Source: Curtobacterium sp. S6 (GTDB taxonomy: Bacteria > Actinomycetota > Actinomycetes > Actinomycetales > Micrococcaceae). From it: 64,000 nucleotides of DNA. The position numbers and the translations under genes were made by a program. A model generated the notes under the pieces. It was not told the origin of the DNA. It worked only from the letters and a program-made list of their open reading frames with translations, and made no database searches. The DNA lies in NCBI RefSeq assembly GCF_000710345.2, contig NZ_KL537415.1, positions 224,805 to 288,804 on the forward strand. Direction: 5' to 3'. Shown here piece after piece: positions 8,423 to 17,715 of the stretch. Position 1 is the stretch's first letter; each line of letters begins with the position of its first letter.

Positions 8423-9341
8423 GGTAGCTTCGCTGTTCGAATGCCCGTAAAAGTTGCAGAAGACGATCATCTACTTCGGGCATGAGTTCTATTTCTGAGA
8501 GCACGGAGTCGAGATCGAATTGTTCGTGTGTGAACTGCTTGAGCAGCTCCCGTCCGCCGTGGATCTGGTCCTCGTCCACGGTCTCGGATTCCTCCCATTT
8601 GCCGATGCGATAATCGATGATGCGTGCCCAGGTTTCGCGTGGTAGAACTTCGGCCGCGAAGGCCAGCGCATTGAGTATGTAATTAGGAAGTACAGGTCCG
8701 CAGTGTGGGTCGGCAACGTCGAGATGGTCGCTAACCAGTAGCGCGAACCACCCCTTTCCTACTTTCTCGGCTAGATAGAGGACCGCTTGTCCGTACTGAG
8801 CAATCACGTCGGTGCGCAGCGACTGCTTTTTCGACTCTCGGGGATCTTCTCGTGTATAGATGCTGTTGACGGTCGACACGAGAATTTCCCGGTTCGCTTT
8901 AGAAGCGTCCGCGAAATCAACCTCGAAGGTGTGCGGTGCGTACTCTACTTGGAGGTAAGGATTGTCCCTTGAGAACGAATCAAGCGATGCCTTCCGATCT
9001 CGCCCGGATTTGGCTGAAGATTCTGCTGTCCTCTTGCGTTGGGCGACAGCGTCTGAATCGCCATCGACTGGAGCCAAACTGAAGAACGCGGCGTCGGAAT
9101 CGGTCACGATTGCACATCGCTTTCGAAGGCGATCTTCGTGGAATAGGTTACCGAGATTATTGAATCCCGTACTACGAACGTTGATTAAGCTAACGCCGAT
9201 TTCGTCGAGACTTATGCCGTAGATTTTCTTCACTAAGCTCGGTATGAGGATTTCTTCCGCATCACCCTCGACCAGCAGAACGCTTCGGGAGAAAAGAAGG
9301 TTTGAGCGGATGGCATCGAGAAAGCGTTGAGCTGACTGCAC
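8415..9341 (-). pseudogene. gajA: GajA C-terminal part: TOPRIM nuclease domain (frameshifted gene)
   Basis: This frame encodes the TOPRIM half of an OLD-family nuclease: VLLVEGDAEEILIP (the catalytic Glu motif) and IVTDSDAA (the DxD motif), then an alpha-helical C-terminus. The first ATG/GTG-type start here (GTG 9341) is internal to the ancestral protein. Reading the same frame upstream to about 9405 gives VLSREGSSWVALQPSTG, which continues naturally from the ATPase half encoded in the other frame. One coding shift therefore separates the two halves. The stop overlaps gajB. Unless frameshifting restores it, this part would be made separately or not at all. Confidence 0.75.
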
Positions 9342-9387
9342 TTCACTCGCTCCGAGGCCTGTTGACGGTTGGAGCGCAACCCACGAG

Positions 9388-10614
9388 CTACCCTCGCGCG
9401 AGAGATACGTTTACTCGTTGGATTTCGCTTACCTCGGATATGTGCGTGGAGTGAGTCGAGTATATGATTTGTGTGTTCTCGAAAGTGACACGGTTGAATA
9501 GCGTTTTCTGTACGTGGGTATGAATGTGTGCCTCAGGCTCTTCAATGAGCAAGAAGTTGGCGATTGCTTGACGTTTTGATTGGTACTCAAATTCGAGAAG
9601 CTTCAGGGTTAGATAAACGAGGTTAGCACCACCGAGGCTCATTTCGTGCAACCCTCGAAGCGCAGAGTCTCCGTGTTCACTCACGTAAAGTTTGAGCGAT
9701 TGGAAGAGGTCGGAGGACTTCAAGGGAAGTTCAGACTGGATCTTCATTGATGTTGGCGAATAGGTTTCACCAACTGCATCTTTGAAGGTCTTTTTAATCC
9801 CCCTTGTTACGTCCTGAACGTCATCCCTGCCCTCAATGCTTTCATTGAGCTCTCGGACCATTTCCAGGATATCGTCAAAGTCGCCTTCAGGAATTTCTTC
9901 GCTTCTGATGGATAGGAGCGTTCGAAGCGGGTTCTTCCGAGGGTCATTGAAATCAGCAACGACGTTCCGAAGCGCGGGCACATAAGAGAGTGAAAACTCG
10001 CGCCATAGAGACATGTCTCGCTGGACAGGAACTCCGGTCTCCGCGGTGTAATTCGGCAATGAATTGTTTTTAGTGGAAGGAAATATGACATTATCGAAGT
10101 CACCAACGATCCGAGCGTACTCATCTGGGTTGGTTAGGTCGACGCTCATTTTCCCAAGGAGAACTCGCTCGTAATCGTCAAGTGTGATCGCTTCCTGTAA
10201 CGCTAATAGGCCCTTGTGGTCTCCGGTCGTCAAGGTGGAGAGCTCGTTCCTCTTTTGTGTATTGGGCCTAAATACTAGAGCGTACGTAGCGCGGTCGGTG
10301 TCTCCTGTAGAATCGTCCGCAGTGTGTTGTAACAAGAGCGATTGGACTGCCTCATCGTCGCTGACGTCACCAAACTCGATCTTGATTACGATCCAGTGAC
10401 CGCGCCAGTCGCTCAGGCCTCGGTGGAAGTCGGTATCCCTTAGGTCGTGGCGCCGCGTCGCGAAAGTGTCGTCGAGGAGGAGGCGTATGGCACGAAAGAG
10501 ATTTGATTTCCCCGATCCATTCTCACCGATGATGGTGTTAACGCCAGGAGTGAGTGCGACGTTAGTTCGCGCAAAGTTGCGATAGTTGGTTAGCGATACA
10601 CGTGATATGTGCAC
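9388..10614 (-). pseudogene. gajA: GajA N-terminal part: OLD-type ABC-like ATPase domain (frameshifted gene)
   Basis: About 408 aa of the ATPase half of GajA, the Gabija nuclease that senses nucleotide depletion during phage infection. Seen: the N-terminal HISRVSLTNYRNF typical of OLD/RecF-like proteins, Walker A GENGSGKS about residues 30-37, the signature MSLGGANLVYLTLKLLE, Walker B FLLIEEPEAHIH, and YSTHSTHISEVSEI near the end. The GTG start at 10614 has AGGA six bases upstream. The frame ends at TAG 9388-9390, shortly after a cgcgcgagaga run (9395-9405). Skipping one base there, or restoring a lost AG/TC unit, rejoins the TOPRIM frame. The shift may be a real mutation, a phase-variable or programmed site, or a sequencing error. 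Confidence 0.78.
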
Positions 10615-10845
10615 GATGCTTCCTATTCCCTTTTGCCGGTGGGGTGAGTCCCTATGCTCTGCAGAGGAAAGCCGCCATGAGGCTACGGGGGGCAAATGGT
10701 AGGCGAGCACTCGTGCCCCGACTGTAGTTCAATCAACTGGCTTGATGTTGCGATAGGTGGATACGAGTCCTAGCGTACGCTAAGCTCCGTTTTGGAGGAA
10801 GCATGTTAGATACTGACGGGTACCACGACACTCCTTTGAGAGAGG
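10615..10845. other. Gabija upstream region and right boundary
   Basis: This region separates the Gabija genes (minus strand) from the truncated ATPase (plus strand). It should contain the gajA promoter and the right insertion boundary. A short plus frame from ATG 10803 (MLDTDGYHDTPLREVAPP) is open, but I cannot assign it. Confidence 0.35.
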
Positions 10846-11484
10846 TTGCCCCACCAATCGGGGTGTACTTTGCATTCGCCGGTGAGCCGAGCGATTCAGC
10901 AACTGCGGCGTGCGGTTCGCGAAGAGTTCCGGGACGAATTCGACACCGATGATGCCGATCTCGGTCAAGACCTGGAGAACGACGAGTTCTCTCAGGCATC
11001 ACGATATCTCGTGTTTACGCACCGAGGTAACGGCGAGAATAGTCCTGAATTCTCTATTGAGGATGAAAGCGACGGCACCATTGCGTGGCTCGCAACCGCG
11101 GTACCGGCGCTGGAGGCTTTGCGCGGAGGGACCTTGCTTCTGGTCGACGAGATCGACTCCAGCCTTCATCCGCACCTGCTCGAAGTCTTGCTGGGTGCAT
11201 TCGCGGATCCCACGGTTAATACGCGAAACGCCCAGCTGGTTTTCACCAGTCACGAATCGTACGTGCTCTCTCCACTGAGTGAGGTGGCGCTCGACCCCGA
11301 GCAGATTTGGTTCACCGACAAGTCCTACGACGGCGCCACGGAGGTCGCGTGCCTCGCGGACTTCCCCAAACACCCCGACGCGAATGTCGCCCGCCGGTAT
11401 CTCTTGGGCCGATACGGAGGAGTGCCGAGACTCGCGCCGAACACTTTTGCCGCTTTGGTCGGCAATGTGCGCAATAGGGGGTAG
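10846..11484 (+). pseudogene. 3'-half of a COG1106/RloA-like AAA ATPase gene
   Basis: About 200 residues matching the C-terminal half of AAA_15/AAA_21 ATPases. Motifs: Walker B TLLLVDEIDSSLHPHLLEVL, an H-loop-like LVFTSHESYVLSP, and the family-typical ARRYLLGRYGGVP near the end. No P-loop is present. The frame is closed by a stop at 10837, immediately before the fragment. Orientation and length fit the missing second half of the fossil at 5402-6130, giving about 410 residues together. Gabija appears to have inserted into the gene. The coding frame is intact here, so loss may be fairly recent or the fragment may still be expressed. The stop lies in the arm of a terminator. Confidence 0.7.
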
Positions 11485-11512
11485 CGCTCAACCATTGGTG
11501 AGCGCTACCCCC
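11477..11512. terminator. bidirectional terminator
   Basis: A perfect 14-bp stem (11477-11490 with 11499-11512) has an 8-base loop and is followed by ttt. It sits between the convergent ATPase remnant and siderophore operon and would serve both strands. Confidence 0.85.
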
Positions 11513-11523
11513 TTTCTCGCCCC

Positions 11524-13887
11524 TTAGCCGTTCGCGATCGGGTTCTGCAAAGTCCCCGTATAGATCAACGACCCCGACGCGTCCTGCAGGTCCACCATCT
11601 CCAGGGTGTTCCGCAGTTGCAATCGGTTGAGGCACGAGTGCGGGTACCCCGGAACGTCCAGGTCCAGCGCGCGCCGCCGGGGGAGACCCTCAGCCCGGTA
11701 CGCGTCGATCACCTCACGCACCACGCGCCAGAACGAGTCCTGATCCAGAATCCCCTCACCGTGAAGAATCCCGACCAGGTGCCTCAGGACGCCACCGAAG
11801 ACGTCCGTGAAGATCAGCTGGGCGGCCTCGGCGTCGTCGATCACGTGGCGCATCCGGGAGATTTCCTCCGGGAGCTCGCGGTCGCCGATGATGGCCGCTT
11901 CCTCGCCGATGTCCTTCATGAACGCGCCGGTGACCCGGCCCTCGCGCACCCGAAGGATCAGGTTCTCGCCGTGCGGCATGAACGCCAGGTCGTGCGCTTC
12001 CAGGCAGTGGAGCACCGGGATCAGGTACGCCTCGAGGTATTCGCGGATCCACGTGAACGCATCCAAGCCCGAGGCCTCGATCAGCTCCGCGACGACCGGA
12101 CGCCCGTGAGGGTCCCGGTGCAGCAACGACGCCATGGTGATGATGCGCTCTCCCTCGGCCAGCTTGTCCAGCGGGCTCTCGCGCCACAGGGCGGCGAGCA
12201 TTTTCTGCTGGTCGGACTTGGTTTCGGAGTGATGGTAGGCATCCCCCGTGTAGCCGACCGACGCGTGCTCGCGCAGGACGTCGAAGTTCGCCGCTTGCAG
12301 GCGGGAATCGCCGCGCACCAGATCCGCGACCCAGTCATTGATCGCGGGCGTCGCGCGCATATACGCGGGGGACAGACCACGCAGGAAACCCATGTTCTGA
12401 ATGGACAGGGCGGTCTTGATGTAGGAACGCTCGGGGTGGTCACGATTGAAGGCCGTGCGGATCGATTGCTGGGGCTGGTACCGGTCCTCGGATTCGCCCA
12501 GGACCACGAGCCGCCGCGCGGCGATGTCCGGGGCAAAGCTGATCGCCACCCGGTGCTGGAACTGCCACGGGTGCACCGGAATCCACACGTAGTCCGCCGG
12601 GTTCAGGCCCAGGGCGTTCAAGCGCTCGGTGAACCGGTCGCGGGTCTCCTCGGACAGCTCGTCGGCCCAGTGCTCCTCGGGGGTGCTGGATTCGGAGACC
12701 TCGAGGACCGCGTGTTCCTTGAGGGCCGCGACCCACACGTAGTGGAATCGATTCCCGGCCTCGGGTGCGTAGTTCCTGAAATCCTCGAGGCCGAAGCCGA
12801 TGCGCCCGTTGGTCGCCACGAAACAGGGGTGACCCTCGGTCATCGCGGACTCGACCTGTTGGAAGTCGGCCGCGATGTCGCCGTCCCGACGACCGCGCGC
12901 GAGTTGCCGGGAGCTGGGCCCGCCGCGGTGATTCTTGAAGGCCGCGCTGGCCAACGTCGAGGCGAGCTCCTCCAGATACGTGCCGAGGAGCTTGTCCGGG
13001 ATCCCGAGCTGCTCGTGGATCTGCGCGATGAACTCCTGGGCGTCCAAGGGCAAGGGCGTGGAGGTCGCGGCATCCAGGCGGACGAGGGATTCCTCGTCGA
13101 TCACCCAGTGGTTGAGCCTCAGCACCTCCGCGCGGTACCGGTACACCGATCCGTCGGGGGCCGCGGTCTGCCACAGTCCCTCGGCGACTCGCGTCGATTC
13201 GATCAGGTGCTCGTGGTTGAACTCCTGGATCGCCTTCGCGACGACGTGCCGCTGGGCCGGTTCCATGTCCTCCGGGCCCAGGTGCGGTGCGGGATCGGCG
13301 GGCACGGGACGTCCAGCGTTGTCCGCGTCCAGGATGCTGAGGGAAGCAACCTTTCCGGGCAGATCGACCTCGCGCAGAAAACGGAAGCCCACCTCGCGAT
13401 TCTTCCGCGCGATGGCTTCGTTCCGAGAATCCGGCTCGACGACCACGCGCCGGGCGCCCAGTTCGTCGACGCACAGGTCAACGACCCGCCGCATGACGGC
13501 GCTGGTCAACCCGCTCTTGCGCGCTCCGGCCTCCGAGGGGGCGGGGGCGATGAGCAGGTGCATCCCCAGGTCCCCGGGCTCGGCGTCGAAGACGTCCGTC
13601 AGGAGGATGCGGGCGGGATCGTAGGTCTCCGCGTAGGCGATCGGCTCGCCGCGCTCGCTGATGATCCAGGCGTCCTGGGCGTCGTCGGCGATGATCTCGG
13701 CGAGGTACCCGGAGGTCTTCTCGACCGTGGTCTCCAGCATCTCCCAGTAGTGGGAGGCGGGGTCGGTGAGCCAACTCGTCAGAAAGCCCGCGTCGGTCGC
13801 GGGATCCGCAGCGCGGACCGAAAGGTCGTGGGTCTGCTGCCCGGGCCCGGCCGAGCTTCTGCGATGGGCGTGGATACTGGTGGTCAC
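11524..13887 (-). CDS. siderophore acyltransferase-IucA/IucC synthetase fusion (DesC-DesD type)
   Basis: A 787-aa two-domain enzyme. Residues about 20-200 form a GNAT acyltransferase of the siderophore type (WEMLETTVEKTSGYLAEII; GMHLLIAP; RVVVEPDSRNEAIARKNREVGF), expected to acylate an N-hydroxydiamine. Residues about 210-787 are an NRPS-independent siderophore synthetase (IucA/IucC), with GHPCFVATNGRIGFG, WIPVHPWQFQH and a FhuF-like C-terminus (MPHGENLILRVREG). In desferrioxamine producers these are usually separate DesC and DesD. The start overlaps the upstream monooxygenase stop (13884-13887). It is the last gene of an iron-box-controlled operon. The likely product is a desferrioxamine/bisucaberin-like hydroxamate, which is inference. 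Confidence 0.9.
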   Translation of the reverse strand: MTTSIHAHRRSSAGPGQQTHDLSVRAADPATDAGFLTSWLTDPASHYWEMLETTVEKTSGYLAEIIADDAQDAWIISERGEPIAYAETYDPARILLTDVFDAEPGDLGMHLLIAPAPSEAGARKSGLTSAVMRRVVDLCVDELGARRVVVEPDSRNEAIARKNREVGFRFLREVDLPGKVASLSILDADNAGRPVPADPAPHLGPEDMEPAQRHVVAKAIQEFNHEHLIESTRVAEGLWQTAAPDGSVYRYRAEVLRLNHWVIDEESLVRLDAATSTPLPLDAQEFIAQIHEQLGIPDKLLGTYLEELASTLASAAFKNHRGGPSSRQLARGRRDGDIAADFQQVESAMTEGHPCFVATNGRIGFGLEDFRNYAPEAGNRFHYVWVAALKEHAVLEVSESSTPEEHWADELSEETRDRFTERLNALGLNPADYVWIPVHPWQFQHRVAISFAPDIAARRLVVLGESEDRYQPQQSIRTAFNRDHPERSYIKTALSIQNMGFLRGLSPAYMRATPAINDWVADLVRGDSRLQAANFDVLREHASVGYTGDAYHHSETKSDQQKMLAALWRESPLDKLAEGERIITMASLLHRDPHGRPVVAELIEASGLDAFTWIREYLEAYLIPVLHCLEAHDLAFMPHGENLILRVREGRVTGAFMKDIGEEAAIIGDRELPEEISRMRHVIDDAEAAQLIFTDVFGGVLRHLVGILHGEGILDQDSFWRVVREVIDAYRAEGLPRRRALDLDVPGYPHSCLNRLQLRNTLEMVDLQDASGSLIYTGTLQNPIANG

Positions 13888-15200
13888 TTGATCTCCTCCG
13901 TGGCCGGGGCGGTGCCGAATTTCTGGAACGCGATGTCGTGCTCGATGGGGTAGACCTCGCGACCGGTGATGTTCTTCAGGATCGTGGCGTTACGCCACGC
14001 CCCCATGCCGAGGTCGGGCGCCGTCAGGCCGTGCGTGTGCTCCTCGGCGTTCTGAACGAACAGGCGTCCACCGAGGGTGTCGATGTGGAATTCCAGGTCG
14101 ACGTCGAAGCGCCCGGCCTCGTCCCTGCGGATCATGCCCTCGACGGGTCGAAGGAACTCGGGGTTCCGCGGGGCGTAACCGGTCGCCAGGACGATCTGCT
14201 GGGCGCTCCGCTGGGTCGTCGTGCCCAGTTCTTCGTGGCGGAGGGACAGCGTGGTCTCGGTCCCGTCCGCCGATCGTTCGGCGCCGACGACCGCCGTGTT
14301 GGTCAGCAGGGTGGTCGGCAGATCGCGTTCGAAGGACTCCCGGTACAGGGCCTCGTAGACGTCGTCGATCGTGGTCATGCTGATGCCCTTATACAGCCCG
14401 CGCTGTTCCCGGCCGAGGCGGTCGCGCATGGCTTCCGGGAGGGAGTGGAAGTGGCGGACGTATTCCGGGGAGGTCATCTCCAAGGTCAGCTTGGTGTCTT
14501 CCATGGGGAAGAAGCGAGGCGAACGGGTGATCCAGTCCAGCTGGTACCCGTGCTCCTTCTGGGCGGTGAGCAGATCGAGGTAGATCTCGGCGGCCGACTG
14601 ACCGCTGCCGATGACCGCGATCGACTCCGCGCCGATGAGCTCTTCCCTCTCGTGCAGATACCGAGAGGAATGCCGCGCCCCCTCGAGGCCGGCGAAGACC
14701 TCGGGCACACGCGGGCCGGTCCCGATGCCGGTGACCACGTGCCGGGCGAGGTGCTTCTCCACGCCTTGGGTCGACAGCGAGGTGACGAGGAAGAGGTCCT
14801 CCGACTCGAGGTACTCGACCGACTCGACGCGATGCTGCCACCTGAGACTCGGCAATTGGGACGCCGCCCAGCGGCAGTACGCGTCGTACTCGCGGCGAAG
14901 GGGGTGGAAGTCCTCGCGGATATAGAACGAGTACAGCCGCCCGGTCTGCTTGAGCCAATTCAGGAACGAATACGGCGAGGTGGGGTCGGCCATCGAGACC
15001 ATGTCGGCCAGGAAGGGAACCTGGATCGTGGCGTCGTTGAACATCATGCCGTGATGCCAGGCGAAGCCGTCGGTCTCGTCGAGGAAAATGGCGTCGACGT
15101 CCTCGAGCGGTTCCGCAAGGCACGCCAACCCCAGGTTGAACGGGCCGATACCGATGCCCACCAGGTCATACACGTGGTTTTCCGGCGATACCTGAGTCAT
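13884..15200 (-). CDS. desB: lysine/ornithine-family N-monooxygenase (DesB-like)
   Basis: A 438-aa flavoprotein that N-hydroxylates a diamine or amino acid during hydroxamate siderophore synthesis. Motifs: FAD site GIGIGPFNLGLA about residues 16-27, NADPH site VIGSGQSAAEIYLDL near residue 197, and LATGYAPRNPEFL near residue 340. The length matches IucD/DesB/RhbE enzymes. The next gene overlaps it by 4 bp, as does the decarboxylase upstream (15197-15200). With a decarboxylase as first gene, cadaverine or another diamine is the more likely substrate than lysine itself. Confidence 0.9.
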   Translation of the reverse strand: MTQVSPENHVYDLVGIGIGPFNLGLACLAEPLEDVDAIFLDETDGFAWHHGMMFNDATIQVPFLADMVSMADPTSPYSFLNWLKQTGRLYSFYIREDFHPLRREYDAYCRWAASQLPSLRWQHRVESVEYLESEDLFLVTSLSTQGVEKHLARHVVTGIGTGPRVPEVFAGLEGARHSSRYLHEREELIGAESIAVIGSGQSAAEIYLDLLTAQKEHGYQLDWITRSPRFFPMEDTKLTLEMTSPEYVRHFHSLPEAMRDRLGREQRGLYKGISMTTIDDVYEALYRESFERDLPTTLLTNTAVVGAERSADGTETTLSLRHEELGTTTQRSAQQIVLATGYAPRNPEFLRPVEGMIRRDEAGRFDVDLEFHIDTLGGRLFVQNAEEHTHGLTAPDLGMGAWRNATILKNITGREVYPIEHDIAFQKFGTAPATEEIK

Positions 15201-16702
15201 GAGCGGGCCTCCTGGGCGGTGTGGGCGATCGGGGTTTGGGCTGGATTGACGGCCGAGGCTCCGTGGGCGTGCAGGTCGGCGGCCAACTCGGCGATGATGT
15301 CGAATCGGTGGGTCAGGTGTTCGACCGTGACCTCGGGGTTTAGCAGGGTCAGCTTGAGGGCCGGCCTTCCCTGGATCACGGTCTTGGCGATCAAAAGCCG
15401 GCCGGACTCCTGGAAGTGCTGGCGGATCGGGGCGACCAGGGCATCCGCCTCGGCGTCGGTCACGCCGTCGGGCTGCCAGCGGAAGATCACGGTCGACAGA
15501 TCGCTGTCCGAGAGCAGACGCAGGGAAACGTGGGCCCGCAGGACGTCGTGGGCCTGGTGGGCCAGGTCGATCACGCTGTCGATGGCCTCACCGATCGCCG
15601 ATGAACCCGCGCCGCGCAGGGTCGCGAAGAGCTTTAACGCGTCGAATCGCCGGGAGGTCTGGAGAGACTTGTCTACCTGGTTGGGCTCGTCGGATTCCTC
15701 GGGATTGAGGTAGTCGGCGTACCAGGTGCCGAGATGGAAGTCCTGGGCGTCCCGCAGGATCAGGGAAGACGAGGACAGCGGCTGGAAGAAGCCCTTGTGG
15801 AAGTCGATCGTCACGCTCCGGGCCCGCTCGATGCCGTTCAGGAGGTCCCGGCGCGTGGGGGAGACCAGCAGGGCTCCACCGTAGGCGGCGTCGGCGTGGA
15901 ACCAGATGCCCTCCCGGTCGGCGATGTCGGCGATACGGGGGAGGGGGTCGATCATGCCGCGGTCCGTGGTGCCCGCCGTCGCGCTGATGGCCATCGGGAT
16001 TTTGCCCTCGGCCAATGCGCTGGTGAGGCGGATTTCGAGGGACTCGATGTCCATGCGGCCCTCGTCATCCGACGCGACGGTCACCACGGCGTCTTCGGTC
16101 AATCCCAGGAGCAGCGCCGACTTGGCGACGCTGAAGTGGCTCTCCGCACTGGTCATGACGACCAGACGAGACTGACGATCCGTGCGTTCGGCGCCGTGAA
16201 AACCGCGAAGGGCGGCCTGTCGCGCCAGGAACAGCGCCTGGAAATTCGACTGGGTGCCGCCCGACGTGAAGATTCCGTCACCGTGGGTGAAACCGATCTT
16301 TTCGGCGGTCCAGGCGAGCATCCGACGCTCGATGAGGGTCGCGATGCGGGACTGGTCGTAGGTGTCAACAGAGGTGTTCACCGAGGCCAGGGCGGTTTCC
16401 GCGGCGACGGCGTTGATGTCGACCGGGCAGTTGAGGTGGGCGAGGTAGTCGGGGTGGTGGAACCACACCGCTTCGCGGAGGAAGAGGGAGTCGATCTCCT
16501 CGACGGCTCCCGACCCGCCGACCGGCTCGCCGTCGAGGTCCAGCGCGTCGACCCGCCGTTGGAGCTCGTCGATCGGCGTGCCCGTGGCGGGGGCCGCCGC
16601 GGTCTCGAACCGGCGGGCAACCCGGTCGGCCATGTCGGTGACGAGGTCACGATATTCAGAGGCAGAATGTGTGCCCAAAAGGGCACGGTGTCCCGTCATC
16701 AT
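15197..16702 (-). CDS. desA: PLP-dependent diamine-forming decarboxylase (DesA-like)
   Basis: A 501-aa group II PLP decarboxylase, first gene of the siderophore operon. It probably makes cadaverine from lysine for hydroxamate assembly, although diaminobutyrate decarboxylases are close relatives. Motifs: HADAAYGG around residue 250 and the PLP lysine motif DFHKGFFQPLSSSS around residue 285. ATG 16702 is preferred. An in-frame TTG at 16720 would add six residues and lies against the iron box. There is no clear Shine-Dalgarno sequence, so the leader is very short. Confidence 0.9.
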   Translation of the reverse strand: MMTGHRALLGTHSASEYRDLVTDMADRVARRFETAAAPATGTPIDELQRRVDALDLDGEPVGGSGAVEEIDSLFLREAVWFHHPDYLAHLNCPVDINAVAAETALASVNTSVDTYDQSRIATLIERRMLAWTAEKIGFTHGDGIFTSGGTQSNFQALFLARQAALRGFHGAERTDRQSRLVVMTSAESHFSVAKSALLLGLTEDAVVTVASDDEGRMDIESLEIRLTSALAEGKIPMAISATAGTTDRGMIDPLPRIADIADREGIWFHADAAYGGALLVSPTRRDLLNGIERARSVTIDFHKGFFQPLSSSSLILRDAQDFHLGTWYADYLNPEESDEPNQVDKSLQTSRRFDALKLFATLRGAGSSAIGEAIDSVIDLAHQAHDVLRAHVSLRLLSDSDLSTVIFRWQPDGVTDAEADALVAPIRQHFQESGRLLIAKTVIQGRPALKLTLLNPEVTVEHLTHRFDIIAELAADLHAHGASAVNPAQTPIAHTAQEARS

Positions 16703-16722
16703 GGTGTTTACTACAGTCAATT

Positions 16723-16741
16723 TTAGGTAAGCCTATCCATA
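16723..16741 (-). promoter_or_regulatory. DtxR/IdeR-like iron box upstream of desA
   Basis: ttaggtaagcctatccata matches the 19-bp actinobacterial iron-box consensus (TTAGGTTAGSCTAACCTAA) at about 14 positions and keeps the inverted-repeat form. On the minus strand it overlaps a taaaat that could be the -10 element, about 20 bases before the desA ATG. This implies repression when iron is sufficient. Confidence 0.75.
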
Positions 16742-17075
16742 GCGAATCGGTCGCTCTCGAAGCTAGCAGAGTCCGAGAAGGCTAATCCAGTGAGCGTCGT
16801 CGCAGGTCATCCGTCAGTGAGGGTGGCGGGTCCAAAAGAGGGGCGTCCGCCTCTGCTCATTTACTTGAAACGGAAAGTAATATTGGTGGCCTATGCGTGG
16901 CGGGCTGCTTGCGACGGGCGTGTCTCCCCGCGGCGGCGTCGACCTCCCTTTCTTTGGTGGGAGATCACGATTTGATCAAGAAATGGAGGAATCATTTACC
17001 CACTCTTCTGTGCCCAGTAGATTGGGGGTCACGGATCATCGGGACGATCCGGCGGAGCATAAGGAGAGAATTGTC
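16742..17075. other. intergenic region
   Basis: This 334-base divergent region lies between the siderophore operon and a membrane-protein gene. Open frames on the plus strand start without a ribosome site and simply run into the downstream gene. No RNA gene or other repeat is recognised. Confidence 0.4.
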
Positions 17076-17522
17076 GTGGATATGCTGCGGATGAGGGAAG
17101 TCTTGAGATATTCGGGTGCCATTGTGGCCCTGGTCGTGCTTCTCGCGTTGCCGACCGTGATCGTTGGGCTACTGCCCTGGATCGCCGGTATGTCAACGCA
17201 GGTGGGCCCCGTTTCGGCCGCCCTGCTGTCCGTCGTGATCTTCTGCGTTGCCTATGTGATCGATAATCCCGTGGAACGCATGGTGAATACTTATGCCCGC
17301 CATAGAATTCTTGGCAAGATAGCGTCAAACGCCATTTCCATTGCTATTTATACGCTCGGATATTCTCTCATTGTCGAGTCCATGGTCTACGCATTTCTGC
17401 AGGCGGTCATCGTTCATCTCGTCTACGTGCTCCTCCTGCCGTGGGTCCGGGCCTTCGAGAAGAACCACGAGGAGAATCCGGAGCGGAAGAGGCGCCCGGC
17501 CCCGTGGCGCCCGGCCCGCTAA
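17076..17522 (+). CDS. small integral membrane protein, function unknown
   Basis: 148 aa with about four hydrophobic segments (e.g. IVALVVLLALPTVIVGLLP, then AALLSVVIFCVAYVI and AISIAIYTLGYSLIVESMVY) and a basic C-terminal tail (ERKRRPAPWRPAR). The GTG start at 17076 has aaggag at 17061-17066. An ATG at 17082 is possible. The frame is open further upstream, but without a ribosome site. I recognise no family. It is transcribed away from the siderophore operon and could share its regulation, though the iron box lies closer to desA. Confidence 0.65.
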   Translation: MDMLRMREVLRYSGAIVALVVLLALPTVIVGLLPWIAGMSTQVGPVSAALLSVVIFCVAYVIDNPVERMVNTYARHRILGKIASNAISIAIYTLGYSLIVESMVYAFLQAVIVHLVYVLLLPWVRAFEKNHEENPERKRRPAPWRPAR

Positions 17523-17715
17523 CTCCCCCCCCCGGGTTGACCCGGGTGTCACAATGGTCGTGTGACGTGCATGAACGACAACGCCCGCGGGCGTCAGGAG
17601 GTTGCCGGCGGTTTGACCGTCGACACTAGATAGCCCTGCCCCGGCCGGCCGCCCGAGAAGGCGGACCGGCCCGTGAACTATGCCCTCATTCATGACGTCA
17701 CGAAGGCTTATCGTT

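Noticed and set aside
11617..15713. Very long plus-strand open frames (778 and 591 codons) across the siderophore genes
   Set aside because: They are antisense to three clearly homologous enzymes, are rich in Arg/Gly/Val without domains, and arise from the high-GC codon pattern.
17531..17546. cccgggttgacccggg palindrome after a C run
   Set aside because: A 6-bp stem without a T tract. It is too weak to call a terminator and the C run may be unreliable sequence.
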